Source: Xiphydria camelus (lineage: Eukaryota; Arthropoda; Insecta; Hymenoptera; Xiphydriidae). Taken from it: a stretch of 64,000 nt of DNA. Below, piece by piece: positions 33,484 through 44,977 of this stretch. The notes below the pieces were generated by a model. It had not been told where the DNA came from, searched no databases, and worked only from the letters and a program-made list of their open reading frames with translations. The first letter of the stretch is position 1, and each line of letters begins with the position of its first letter. The translations under genes and the position numbers were made by a program. Where the stretch lies: NCBI GenBank assembly GCA_963678675.1, contig OY783197.1, forward strand, positions 6,544,400 to 6,608,399, read 5' to 3'.

Positions 33484-33987
33484 GTCACTCGTATCTTTGC
33501 GTGCACGCAACTCAGCGAAGAGGCCAATCAGGACCCCCACCACAACGTTATACTTGATCTGCAACAGTTAATAGATGATTTTTATTCGCATTGGCATGTT
33601 TATGATGATATTTGCAATGAATGTTCTACTCGGATTGAAATGAGTCGTAAGGTCAGCATCGAAGCTGTAAATGATGTAGTAATAATTACATTAAATTTAT
33701 TTATGAGTAAGGGCGAAATTTCAGCGGTGCATGCAAAAGGAATTCTTAAAACTATTCCAACGTCTCGAGTTAATATATATAACAACATATATACTGTCAT
33801 AAGTGGTATCTTTACATGTGATGAAACAATTCGTCATGGTCATTGGAAGAGTATACTTAGAGAGAGAGTTGAAGGTAAAACATCTTCATGGATTTCTGTA
33901 GACGACCAAAATATAAGAAAAATCCGATGGCCTGTAAATTCGAAAGCGGTATATGTTTTATTTCTCCAAAATACTAAGGCAAAGTGA
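33484..33987 (+). CDS. Unidentified ORF at the inner edge of the left arm
   Basis: The frame is open for 167 codons (from a stop at 33481); the first ATG is at 33640 and gives 115 residues. It reads ILDLQQLIDDFYSHWHVYDD, NECSTRIEMSRKVSIEAVND, SAVHAKGILKTIPTSRVNIY, and later TIRHGHWKSILRER and KIRWPVNSKAVYVLF. Composition is protein-like (balanced charge, spaced Trp and Cys). The first ~50 codons after the ATG recur in the right arm (47626-47478, minus) with several amino-acid changes before similarity ends. I recognise no domain. It may be a fragment of a gene that belonged to the giant element before its centre was replaced. Confidence 0.4.
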   Translation, partial: VTRIFACTQLSEEANQDPHHNVILDLQQLIDDFYSHWHVYDDICNECSTRIEMSRKVSIEAVNDVVIITLNLFMSKGEISAVHAKGILKTIPTSRVNIYNNIYTVISGIFTCDETIRHGHWKSILRERVEGKTSSWISVDDQNIRKIRWPVNSKAVYVLFLQNTKAK

Positions 33988-34179
33988 AAAATATAAGGGC
34001 TCTCTAGTCTATAAATCCCTTTCAAAATATCACGAGAATAAATCAAAAGTAAGTAAGTGGTTATAATTAATTGGCTCGTATCGGTATGAAATGTGAGACT
34101 TTAATTTTGTGGTAATAGAAAGCTATTCTTCTACGTGTACGTATTCTCATCATGAATAAATTCCAAAAAGTAATGAAAT

Positions 34180-37100
34180 CCCCCCACAAAAACAGATTTT
34201 CTGTAAAAAAAGGCGGCATGTTCATTCAGTGCCAACAAAAATGGATACCTACATAAAATACTCTCCAAAAAAAATTTGAAATCAATTAAGATCGCCATGT
34301 TCAAGATTTATATATAAAAAGTAAAAGGCATCATTTGAAAGGAAAATTATTGTAAATCAAGTTACTAAAAAATTCGACTAAAGAATTTATAAAAAAAATT
34401 TAATAAAAAAGAACTTGCCGCGTTTTTTTTCCTTCAAAATAAAAAATTCAGACAGAATTATACTCGATGTTTATGCACTTATGATTTTAAATAAATTCAT
34501 ACACTTATATGATACCACCAGTATATACCGAATGTCGCACGGGAAACCAATCAGGCGGGGGCCTTCTGAATTTCTCTGAATTTGACTTCGACAGTACAAT
34601 TTATGAATTACTCTAGCACCGTCCAAGCACTACCAATTATTCGGTATAGTGGACAAAAGATGAAAACTTAAACGTGGCAAGTTCTTTTTTATTAAAATTT
34701 TTTTATAAATTCTTTAGTCGAATTTTTTAGTAACTTGATTTACAATAATTTTCCTTTCAAATGATGCCTTTTACTTTTTATATATAAATCTTGAACATGG
34801 CGATCTTAATTGATTTCAAATCTTTTTTGGAGAGTATTTTACGTAGGTATCAATTTTTATTGGCGCTGAATGAACATGCCGCCTTTTTTTACAGAGAATC
34901 TGTTTTTGTGGGGGTCTGTTTACAGCTGCGGGGACGTATTATGAAGCAGCTCGCTTACGTTTATTTTTCTGAATGATAAGATATGCATGGATCGGCGACG
35001 CTCGCTCGTCGGGCGGTTCCACCCGCAAAGGGTATAAAAGCAACGTGTTAATTTCAACTCTAATCAGTGGTGGAAATTGCGTACCGAAGAAAACCGCGGT
35101 GACGAGTACGTCGGATATTTTATTCATTGTATGCGGTACAGTAATGGTAATCATCAGAAAAATGTTTGAAGCATAGAGATTTTTGACACCATGAACAACG
35201 AATTACGGCAATATTTTCGCAACCTGGAATTTCGCATTGCGATTTACAGGATTCTCCGAATGCAAAATTTATAGGATTTTCAAATTCATCTGGTCTAAAA
35301 TCTGTGTAACCACTTTTGAACCACGAGTATTTGAAAAGATTTACATATCGTGGAGATGAAAATTGGTTATGAACGAGCGATTGCAGTTTAATATTATTAT
35401 TTCTCACGTGTAAATTCAGGTTATAATTCATTAACAATACACTGTCAGAAAAATGTCTGACAAAATTTTTCCATATTCTAAATCCGTAGACATCAAGAGG
35501 TTGAATACGTCCTGTAGTGCCTTGAGGTATTATCATAACTTCTACTTCCTTGTTTGGTGGCTTAACGGCTTGAACAGCTTAAGAACAGTGTCCAGTCCAT
35601 GAATCAATTAATAATAAGCTTTTCGAATCAGTATGTGGAAAAAATACTTCTTTCAACCATATTTTAAAATGTTTTACAATTAAAATTTGTTTAAATGCAT
35701 TTTTTGTTGAAATTACTTAATGAGTAAAAATCAATAAAAGCATAAATATATAGCAAAATTAGATATAATTTTTTACCTGACGTCAGTTTTCCAGATTTTA
35801 ATACTTCTACATAAACGTTTTCTGGCCTAAAAAGAGTTGCCTCTATGATCGGTCCAAATTTGCCAGTATTCTCCTTTAAAACTAAAAAAAGCGGAGAAAG
35901 AAGCTTCCCTTCGGCTGATATAGTAGGTTGAATGGTATAACTATGGGTCGTAGATGAAACTGATGTACTAAACATTGTACTTGCTTTGAACCTTCTTCGG
36001 CTAAAGTTCTGCCCGTATGCATTTCTAGTTGCAATCCGCTTTGATCAAAATTGTATATATTTGACAATTCATAATTTCCAATGCGTCGTTTTACATCGTG
36101 GATGAATGTTTCAGATTTTTCTTTTAACACGGTACCATCTTCGATTGTTTTTGCTGTGATAAATTTATTAATTTTCCTTGAGACTATGCGATGGCGTTTT
36201 TTAAACAATCTTATCCATTTTTCAGATGCTTGAAAACGAAAGTCTATCGCCAATTGCTTTCTGTGCTTGTAAAGCCCACCTGCGTAAATCAGAATCGTGT
36301 ACTATCAGAGCACTATCGATAGCAGATTTGAAATTTTCCAATGTATAACTACAAATCCTAGCAATCTTTTCCTTAAATGTACCACCCTTGTTTAAATAAT
36401 GCGCCCATCTTTTTAATTGTGTTATTGATTTCACTTTTCTAAATTTCCGTGTAACACTTTCTAGGCTTAAATTCTTTTTTTTGCCGCTGCGCCAATATTC
36501 AACTGCTCTTAATTTATACTCATAAGATAAATCTCCTTTATCCTTTGTGCACTCTCATTGGGAGATACTTCTGGTACATTAAGGGCTGATGCGTATTCCT
36601 TATCTTCAGCAATTTCCATTTCACAATCTTTATAAGGCTCTCCAAAATATACAGAATTTTCCTCTATCATTTCTACACCAGAATATTCATTCATTGCATT
36701 TGATAAAATATTTTTAAATTGTCCTTTAGTTGTATTTCTTCATTATCTATTGGCGTTGGAGGTATATTCATTGCTTGAAAGGTTGTTAAGAAGTTGAACA
36801 ACATTTAATGGATTAACCTTCATTTTCACCGACAAATAATATTCAATTTTTCGCTGTTAATTTTTTTATACTCGTTACTGATGCAATACTTATAATATAT
36901 TTGTATGATAATTTAAAAACAAAAACTTTGATATAACTAGCGTCTCGTCACCGTGGTTTTCTTCGGTACGCAATTTCCACCACTGATTAGAGTTGAAATT
37001 AACACGTTGCCTTATACCCTTTGCGGGCGGAACCGCCCGACGAGCGAGCGTCGCCGATCCATGCGTATCTTATCATTCAGAAAAATAAACGTAAGCGAGC

Positions 37101-37215
37101 TGCTTCATAATACGTCCCCGCAGCTGTAAACAGACCCACAAAAACAGATTCTCTGTAAAAAAAAAGGCAGCATGTTCATTCAGTGCCAACAAAAATTGAT
37201 ACCTACGTAAAATTC
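34180..37215 (-). mobile_element. Tigger/Tc5-like DNA element with inverted ends
   Basis: Inverted segments 34896-35130 and 36945-37150 (sharing TCAGTGGTGGAAATTGCG, GACGAGCGAGCGTC and CGTAAGCGAGCTGCTTC or complements) enclose a DDE_1-type transposase on the minus strand. To the left the terminal sequence is repeated again as a palindrome (34180-34920, centre about 34545). The outermost shared bases include GTTCATTCAGTGCCAAC. Confidence 0.75.
35120..36705 (-). pseudogene. Tigger/Tc5-like transposase (DDE_1) with Cys-rich tail, broken
   Basis: Minus-strand order: acidic leader (MNEYSGVEMIEENSVYFGEP); a helix-turn-helix region (YKLRAVEYWRSG ... FRKVKSITQLKRW); a Tc5/CENP-B-type region (ASEKWIRLFKKRHRIVSRK). 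The core follows with NIYNFDQSGLQ (first Asp), an intron with donor after GKLTSG near 35777, LLLIDSWTGH (second Asp) and GRIQPLDVYGFRIWKNF (third Asp). The C-terminus holds an unusual Cys/His cluster (CEIPGCENIAV, RCSWCQKSLCFKHF, HYC). Defects: frameshifts near 36245 and 35965 and a TAA just after the second Asp motif. The family binds TIRs and inserts at TA. This copy is inactive but recently so, since most of the protein can be read. Confidence 0.85.
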
Positions 37216-37216
37216 C

Positions 37217-37306
37217 GATGGTATTAATTTCAATTGGCTCTATACAAGTCTTCTACAATCCTTTTTCGTAGAGTCAATTGAAACTAATACCACCGGAATC
37301 AAATTC
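37217..37306. repeat. Small 90-bp hairpin
   Basis: TTCCGATGGTATTAATTTCA is mirrored by TGAAACTAATACCACCGGAA around a 30-base loop at the right edge of the Tigger-like element. Confidence 0.85.
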
Positions 37307-37649
37307 AGAGAAACTGGTATCGAAGTTTCACTTCTACCGCGTGTGGCGGCCACACGTTTTGTTTGATTTTTGTTCTTATTTTCATCCAAGGAACCCATCC
37401 TTGAAGTTTGTCGCAATATTAAAGAATCACCCAGTATATTTACTTACTTGGTCTAACAAAATATTTTTCCGCCATAATCAAGTATACACTTATTAATTGG
37501 AAATAAACTCTTTTCTCAGTATACGAAGTAACTTTGATCGAACGAACGAAGTATTCACTAAACTGACAAATTTCTAGAAAATCATAAACGGAATCAAGGA
37601 ATTTTACTTCCAAATTTGACAGTGATAAAACATTAATCGCTGTTTCTCA

Positions 37650-38030
37650 GAATTTCACATACATTACAAATTCTATTATAGTGCACACTATAGTGCACGC
37701 AGTTCGGGTGGTACGTTTCGGCAAACGAGGACTGCTTATGTATTCGCAGTCCTGCACCTTTCCCGGAAGGCTAATTACCGAACGAATTGTAATGAACCAC
37801 TTCTCGCAGATACCGCTATATTTCGAATGCATTCGAGATGCATTCAGCTTTGTAAAGGAGAGAAATGACGATTTCAATAGATAACCGAATATTTTGGCAA
37901 AGGTTCATTCCGATTCGTCCAGTAATGAACCCTTTCAGGAAAGGTGCGGGACTGCGAACTCATTAGCAGCCTGGATTCGCCGAAATGTACTGCTTCGCTG
38001 ATGGCGAGATGAACCCTAGTTTGACGAAGT
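37650..38030. repeat. Family X fold-back copy
   Basis: Left half with CTTTCCCGGAAGGCTAATTA and right half with its inverse (CCTTTCAGGAAAGGTGCGGG), as at 7240-7790. Confidence 0.7.
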
Positions 38031-38043
38031 ATTTATGATCGCG

Positions 38044-38525
38044 ATGCTATTGGGTTGGAAAATAAGTTCGTAGCGTTTTCTTTTATTTTCTTTCATTTTA
38101 CAACGAGTTGTTTGCTGCCCCGCAAAGTGTTTATATTCATTCGAAAGAGCTCTTTCTGCTCTACAAAACTGTTATAATTGTTTATTCGAATAACAATTTT
38201 TATTATTTTTCAGGCTTAGAAATGGAATATCCGGGAGGAAAAAATCAGAATTTTCGACATCTTTTTTTTATCAAAGACTCGCCTATAACACCTTTTCCGT
38301 ATACGGCAGTTTTTTGACCTCGATGAAAAGCAAAGAAAAGCAGATGTCGAAACTGCTGACTTTTGCCCCCTGGATATTCCATTTCTAAGCCAGAAAAATA
38401 ATAAAAAATTTAATTATTCGAAATAACAATTATAACAGTTTTGTAGAGCAGAAAGAGCTCTTTCGAGTACATACAAACATATTGCCAAACAACAAAATAG
38501 ATCGTTGTAAAATAAAAGAAAACAT
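38044..38525. mobile_element. mariner-derived hairpin element
   Basis: Begins TTGGGTTGGAAAATAAGTTC, like mariner TIRs, and folds through long inverted arms (GAAAGAGCTCTTTCTGCTC and complement; AATGGAATATCC and complement). The right terminus is incomplete. No transposase remains. Confidence 0.65.
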
Positions 38526-39093
38526 ATTTGTGCGACGGAACAGTCTCGGCGAGGCGAGTATCGGCCACTTGAGCATGCCGGTCTCTCTCTCTCTCTCGCG
38601 GGAGTATAATATCATCATCGACGAAAGTCGCATCGTGTGGTGTGTGTACACTTGTCGAGTATCGGATACCTGCGTAGCATTGTGTGCGAAGGGCCTAAGT
38701 GGAATGGGACAGGGTCGAGATCGGTGTATGAGTGAGGCACGTACGGTAGCGCTGGAGCGTGTGGGTTTCGTTACGGTTTTTGAGGAATTTTCGTTGCATA
38801 CCACGCTTTTAGTCCCCTCAGCAAAGAAGTTTCACTTCAAAATATATGACGGTTCTGAAAGGTTAGGGCTGACGTATATCTTTTCATCGTGAGCGGTCAC
38901 CCATCCAACTACTGTCCGCACTTTCTGCTGCTTAACTTCGTCGATCGGTCGGTGTTTTCGAGTCCTCATCTGCTGCACGCTCCTGTGGTACTAAGTATTA
39001 CTATTGGTGTTCATATGAAGTTTGATGAATAAATGTATGTTGCTTTTCCAGTCAATAAGAAAGAGCTTAAATAAATAAGATTTTATAATTGTA
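38526..39093 (+). other. GC-richer spacer, no recognised gene
   Basis: A plus-strand frame of about 130 codons is open to 38892 but includes a CT microsatellite (38581-38598) and resembles no family. It may be part of a degraded element or unique DNA. Confidence 0.4.
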
Positions 39094-40819
39094 CTAGCAG
39101 CCCGTCCCGGCTTCGCACGGGTAGATTGTGGATTGATTTTGGTCGTCATTTAATGAATTTTTAGCAGATATCTGTACTCATAGGTAGGGAGCCATGCTAC
39201 GCTAAAAAAACACATGTATTTAATTTAAATTGGAAAGTATATTTCTTTTATTAATTTATCTTAAGGCCAGCGGATAGACAATGTTTTTTATTTTTTTATT
39301 TGGAGTAAAAACGTGTAAATTTTTCGGAATGCCAACTCTGGAGCAAGCCACATACAATTGGCCGTGTGAAAAACATGAATTTTCCAAATTTAAGCCAGCA
39401 ATAGTCAACCATTGACCTTGTGCTTTGTTGATGGTAATAGCAAAAGCAAGACGCAAAGGGAACTGGAGCCGCTTGAATTCGAATGTTAAATCGTTGGAAA
39501 TCATAGGTATGCGTGAATGAGGACGTCTTCGCCTTTGAATTTGCCAGTGATGATTGTTACCTTGATTAAATTTGGTTGGCACTAAGGGATTTTTCGTGTA
39601 ACTGATTTGGAATATTATGTAAGATGTAAGAGATTCCAAATGAAGGTCATGGTCAAGGTCAAATACAATATCACCGTTGTACAGCCACTAAAAAATCCTA
39701 AATCCTACTATCAAAAAGAATTTGTACAGGGCCCATAGCTTTCATGGTATGAAGCCGAACTGTGCTTGAAATCAATTTGACCTCCGCTGACCATAAAGGT
39801 CACATGGAAATAATGGTCAAGGACATATTTGAACGTGAAATTTCCCGCTCTTTTCATTTCCGGTATATAAAATAGAGGTTCGGATTTTAAAAAATCAATT
39901 TTACCTAGAAGGTCATTGTCAATGTCAGAGCCAATATGACCATTGGGTAGCCAGGGAAAAATCCTAAAAGTTTTATATTAAACGTTTTTCTCTAAAACGA
40001 TTTTCCGCTGAGATAATCAGCTGTGCCTGGACTTTTTGAACACCCTGTATAAGATTTACTAACTCAGAAATCTTCGCGAGCATGCGTCCAACCATTCCCC
40101 AAAGTTTCATCGCAATTGGATGAACGGTTTAGGAAGGCATAATAATCATCCGTACCGGTACTTTTCGAACACCCTGTATATAATTTACTAACTCAGACCT
40201 TCGCGGGCATGCGTCCAACCATTCCCCAAAGTTTCATCGCAATCGGATGAACGGTTTAGGAAGGCATAATAATCATCCGTACCGCTACTTTTTGAACACC
40301 TTGTATACGATTTACTAACTCAGAAACCTTCGCGGGCATGCGTCCAACCATTCCTCAAAGTTTCATCGCAATCGGATGAACGGTTTAGGAAGGCATAATA
40401 ATCATCAGTACCGGTACTTTTTGAACACCCTATATAAGATTTATTAACTCAGAAACCTTCGCGGGCATGCGTCCAACCATTCCCCAAAGTTTCATCGCAA
40501 TCGGATGAACGGTTTAGGAAGGCATTTGATATTACCTTAAAGGTCACGGTCAAGGTCAAATCCAATACGACCACTGGGTAGCCAAGGGAAAATCCTTAAA
40601 GTTTTGTATTAAATATTTTTCTCTAAAATGTTTTCCCGTTGAGATAATCGGCCGTACCGGGACTTTTTGAACACCCTGTATAAGATTTACTAAGTCAGAA
40701 ACCATCGCGGGCATGCGTCCAACCATTTCCCAAAATTTCATCGTAATCGGATGAACGGTTTAGGAAGGCATAAGAGACATACAGACAGACAGACAAACAT
40801 TCATTTTTATATATATAGA
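39094..40819 (-). mobile_element. Helitron unit 1 (1726 bp)
   Basis: It contains the 3-prime hairpin, a helicase C-terminal frame, about 400 bp of GGTCA/TGACC-rich spacer, four copies plus one variant of a ~128-bp tandem repeat, and the (GACA)n-rich 5-prime end. Confidence 0.9.
39256..39639 (-). pseudogene. Helitron helicase C-terminal fragment, unit 1
   Basis: The frame reads IPMISNDLTFEFKRLQFPLR, LAFAITINKAQGQ (motif V region), FSHGQLYVACSRV (motif VI, with the arginine finger) and ends KNIVYPLALR. Upstream, KFNQGNNHHWQIQRRRRPH is out of frame with the usual GKFKGEDVLIPRIP segment, so a frameshift lies near 39530. Walker A/B and the Rep domain are missing. Compared with units 2 and 3 this copy keeps the canonical NKAQGQ and YVACSRV residues. 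Confidence 0.9.
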
Positions 40820-42419
40820 CTAGCAGCCCGTCCCGGCTTCGCACGGGTAGATTGTGGATTGATTTTGATCGTCATTTAATGAATTTTTAGCAGATATCTG
40901 TACTCATAGGTAGGGAGCCATGCTACGCTAAAAAAACACATGTATTTAATTTAAATTGCAAAGTATATTTCTTTTATTAATTTATCTTAAGGCCAGCGGA
41001 TAGACAATGTTTTTTATTTTTTTATTTGGAGTAAAAACGTGTAAATTTTTCAGTGTGCCAACTCTGAAGTAAGCCACATACAATTGGCCGCGTGAAAAAC
41101 ATGAATTTTCCAAATTTAAGCCAGCAATAGTCAACGATTGACAATGTGTTTTGTTGATGATAATAGCAAAAGCAAGACGCAAAGGGAACTGGAGCCGCTT
41201 GAATTCGAATGTTAAGTCGTTGGGAATCATAGGTATGCGTGAATGAGGACGTCTTCGCCTTTGAATTTGCCAGTGATGATTGTTACCTCGATTAAATTTG
41301 GTTGGCACTAAGGGTTTTTTCGTGTAACTGATTTGGAATATTATGTCAGATGTAAGAGATTCTAAAAGGAAGGTCATGGTCAAGGTCAAATACAATATCA
41401 CCATTGTACAGCCACTAAAGAATCCTAAATCCTACTATCAAAAAGAATTTGTATAGGGCCCATAGCTTTCATGGTACGAAGCCGAACTGTACTTGACCTC
41501 AATTTGACCTCCGCTGACCATAAAGGTCACATGGAAGTAATGGTCAAGGACATATTTGAACGTCAAATTTCCCGCTCTTTTCATTTCCGGTATATAAAAT
41601 AGAGGTTCGGATTTTAAAACATCAATTTTACCTAGAAGGTCATTGTCAATGTCAGAGCCAATATGACCATTGGGTAGCCAGGGAAAAATCCTAAAAGTTT
41701 TATATTAAACGTTTTTCTCTAAAATGATTTCCCGCTGAGATAATTAGCTGTGCCTGGACTTTTTGAACACCCTGTATAAGATTTACTAACTCAGAAACCT
41801 TCGCGGGCATGCGTCTAACCATTCCCCAAAGTTTCATCGCAATCGGATGAACGGTTTAGGAAGGCATAATAATCATCCGTACCGGTACTTTTCGAACATC
41901 CTGTATACGATTTACTAACTCAGAAACCTTCGCGGGCATGCGTCCAACCATTCCCCAATGTTTCATCGCAATCGGATGAACGGTTTAGGAAGACATAATA
42001 ATCATCAGTACCGGTACTTTTTGAACACCCTATATAAGATTTATTAACTCAGAAACCTTCGCGGGCATGCGTCCAACCATTCCCCAAAGTTTCATCGCAA
42101 TCGGATGAACGGTTTAGGAAGGCATTTGATATTACCTTAAAGGTCACGGTCAAGGTCAAATCCAATACGACCACTGGGTAGCCAAGGGAAAATCCTTAAA
42201 GTTTTGTATTAAATATTTTTCTCTAAAATGTTTTCCCGTTGAGATAATCGGCCGTACCGGGACTTTTTGAACACCCTGTATAAGATTTACTAAGTCAGAA
42301 ACCATCGCGGGCATGCGTCCAACCATTTCCCAAAATTTCATCGTAATCGGATGAACGGTTTAGGAAGGCATAAGAGACATACAGACAGACAGACAAACAT
42401 TCATTTTTATATATATAGA
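40820..42419 (-). mobile_element. Helitron unit 2 (1600 bp)
   Basis: Nearly identical to unit 3 over its helicase part and spacer; has three copies plus one variant of the 128-bp repeat. Confidence 0.9.
40982..41404 (-). pseudogene. Helitron helicase C-terminal fragment, unit 2
   Basis: Same frame as in unit 1 with decay in key residues: LAFAIIINKTHCQ in place of NKAQGQ, and SRGQLYVAYFRV in place of SHGQLYVACSRV. These changes hit helicase motifs V and VI and are shared with unit 3 except THC versus AHC, so both derive from one already defective copy. Confidence 0.88.
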
Positions 42420-44106
42420 CTAGCAGCCCGTCCCGGCTTCGCACGGGTAGATTGTGGATTGATTTTGATCGTCATTTAATGAATTTTTAGCAGATATCTG
42501 TACTCATAGGTAGGGAGCCATGCTACGCTAAAAAACACATGTATTTAATTTAAATTGCAAAGTATATTTCTTTTATTAATTTATCTTAAGGCCAGCGGAT
42601 AGACAATGTTTTTTATTTTTTTATTTGGAGTAAAAACGTGTAAATTTTTCAGTGTGCCAACTCTGAAGTAAGCCACATACAATTGGCCGCGTGAAAAACA
42701 TGAATTTTCCAAATTTAAGCCAGCAATAGTCAACGATTGACAATGTGCTTTGTTGATGATAATAGCAAAAGCAAGACGCAAAGGGAACTGGAGCCGCTTG
42801 AATTCGAATGTTAAGTCGTTGGGAATCATAGGTATGCGTGAATGAGGACGTCTTCGCCTTTGAATTTGCCAGTGATGATTGTTACCTCGATTAAATTTGG
42901 TTGGCACTAAGGGATTTTTCGTGTAACTGATTTGGAATATTATGTCAGATGTAAGAGATTCTAAAAGGAAGGTCATGGTCAAGGTCAAATACAATATCAC
43001 CATTGTACAGCCACTAAAGAATCCTAAATCCTACTATCAAAAAGAATTTGTATAGGGCCCATAGCTTTCATGGTACGAAGCCGAACTGTACTTGACCTCA
43101 ATTTGACCTCCGCTGACCATAAAGGTCACATGGAAGTAATGGTCAAGGACATATTTGAACGTCAAATTTCCCGCTCTTTTCATTTCCGGTATATAAAATA
43201 GAGGTTCGGATTTTAAAACATCAATTTTACCTAGAAGGTCATTGTCAATGTCAGAGCCAATATGACCATTGGGTAGCCAGGGAAAAATCCTAAAAGTTTT
43301 ATATTAAACGTTTTTCTCTAAAATGATTTCCCGCTGAGATAATTAGCTGTGCCTGGACTTTTTGAACACCCTGTATAAGATTTACTAACTCAGAAACCTT
43401 CGCGGGCATGCGTCTAACCATTCCCCAAAGTTTCATCGCAATCGGATGAACGGTTTAGGAAGGCATAATAATCATCCGTACCGGTACTTTTCGAACATCC
43501 TGTATACGATTTACTAACTCAGAAACCTTCGCGGGCATGCGTCCAACCATTCCCCAATGTTTAATCGCAATCGGATGAACGGTTTAGGAAGACATAATAA
43601 TCATCCGTACCGCTACTTTTTGAACACCCTGTATACGATTTACTAACTCAGAAACCTTCGCGGGCATGCGTCCAACCATTCCTCAAAGTTTCATCGCAAT
43701 CGGATGAACGGTTTTGGAAGACATAATAATCATCAGAACCGGTACTTTTTGAACACCCTATATAATATTTACTAACTCAGAAACCTTCGCTGGCATGCGT
43801 CGAACCATTCCCCAGTTTCATCGCAATCGGATGAACGGTTTAGGAAGGCATTTGATATTACCTTAAAGGTCACGGTCAAGGTCAAATCCAATACGACCAC
43901 TGGGTAGCCAAGGGAAAATCCTTAAAGTTTTGTATTAAACATTTTGCTCTAAAATGTTTTCCCGCTGAGAGAATCGGCCGTACCGGGACTTTTTGAACAC
44001 CCTGTATAAGATTTACTAACTCAGAAACCATCGCGGGCATGCGTCCAACCATTTCCCAAAATTTCATCGCAATCGGATGAACGGTTTAGGAAGGCATAAG
44101 AGACAT

Positions 44107-44137
<31 letters not shown>

Positions 44138-44161
44138 AACATTCATTTTTATATATATAGA
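42420..44161 (-). mobile_element. Helitron unit 3 (1742 bp)
   Basis: Differs from unit 2 mainly by one extra 128-bp repeat and a longer (GACA)n run at its 5-prime end. Confidence 0.9.
42581..43003 (-). pseudogene. Helitron helicase C-terminal fragment, unit 3
   Basis: Reads LAFAIIINKAHCQ and SRGQLYVAYFRV, with the same motif damage as unit 2 and only isolated differences from it. It cannot encode a working helicase. Confidence 0.88.
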
Positions 44162-44977
44162 CTAGCAGCCCGTCCCGGCTTCGCACGGGTAGATTGTGGA
44201 TTGATTTTGTTCGTCCACCATTGTTAGCTACGGAAAGATCCTAAACCCTACTATCAAAAAGAATTTTTATATGGCCCATAGTTTTCATGGTACGAAGCCG
44301 AACTGTACCTGACCTTCACAAAGTCCCGGTACGGCTGAATATCTTAGCGGGAAATCATTTTATAGAAAAATTTGTAATACAAAACTTTTAGTATTTTTCC
44401 CGGGCTATCCAATGGTCATATTGGATTTGACCTTTACCATGACTTTCAAGGTTATATCAAGGTCAAATTAATTTTTTTTCACGTTCAAATGTGTCCTTGA
44501 CCATTTTTTTCATGTTACCTTTATTGTCAGCGGAGGTCAAATTTAAGTCAAGTATAGTTCGACTTTTTGAACACCCTGTATAAGATTTACTAACTCAGAA
44601 ACCTTCGCGGGCATGCGTCCAACCATTCCCCAAAGTTTCATCGCAATCGGATGAACGGTTTAGCAAGGCATAATAATCATCCGTACCGGTACTTTTTGAA
44701 CACCCTGTATAAGATTTACTAACTCAGACACCTTCGCGGGCATGCGTCCAACCATTCCCCAAAGTTTCATCGCAATCGGATGAACGGTTTAGGAAGGCAT
44801 AATAATAATCCGTACCGGGACTTTTTGAACACCCTGTATAAGATTTACTAACTCAGAAACCATCGCGGGCATGCGTCCAACCATTTCTCAAAATTTCATC
44901 ACAATCGGATGAACGGTTTAGGAAGGCATAAGAGACATACAGACAGACAGACAAACATTCATTTTTATATATATAGA
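44162..44977 (-). mobile_element. Helitron unit 4 (816 bp)
   Basis: A short unit lacking helicase sequence: 3-prime end, spacer rich in GGTCAAATT-type motifs, three 128-bp repeats, 5-prime end. Confidence 0.9.

Larger units (their letters stand above)
27096..33791 (+). repeat. Left arm of the giant inverted repeat
   Basis: The outer 0.9 kb (27096-28007) is AT-rich and non-coding. From 28396 the arm matches the truncated copy at 137-4345 and contains the same alternating palindromic modules. The inner part holds a minus-strand 161-codon ORF and the start of a plus-strand 167-codon ORF. Confidence 0.85.
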
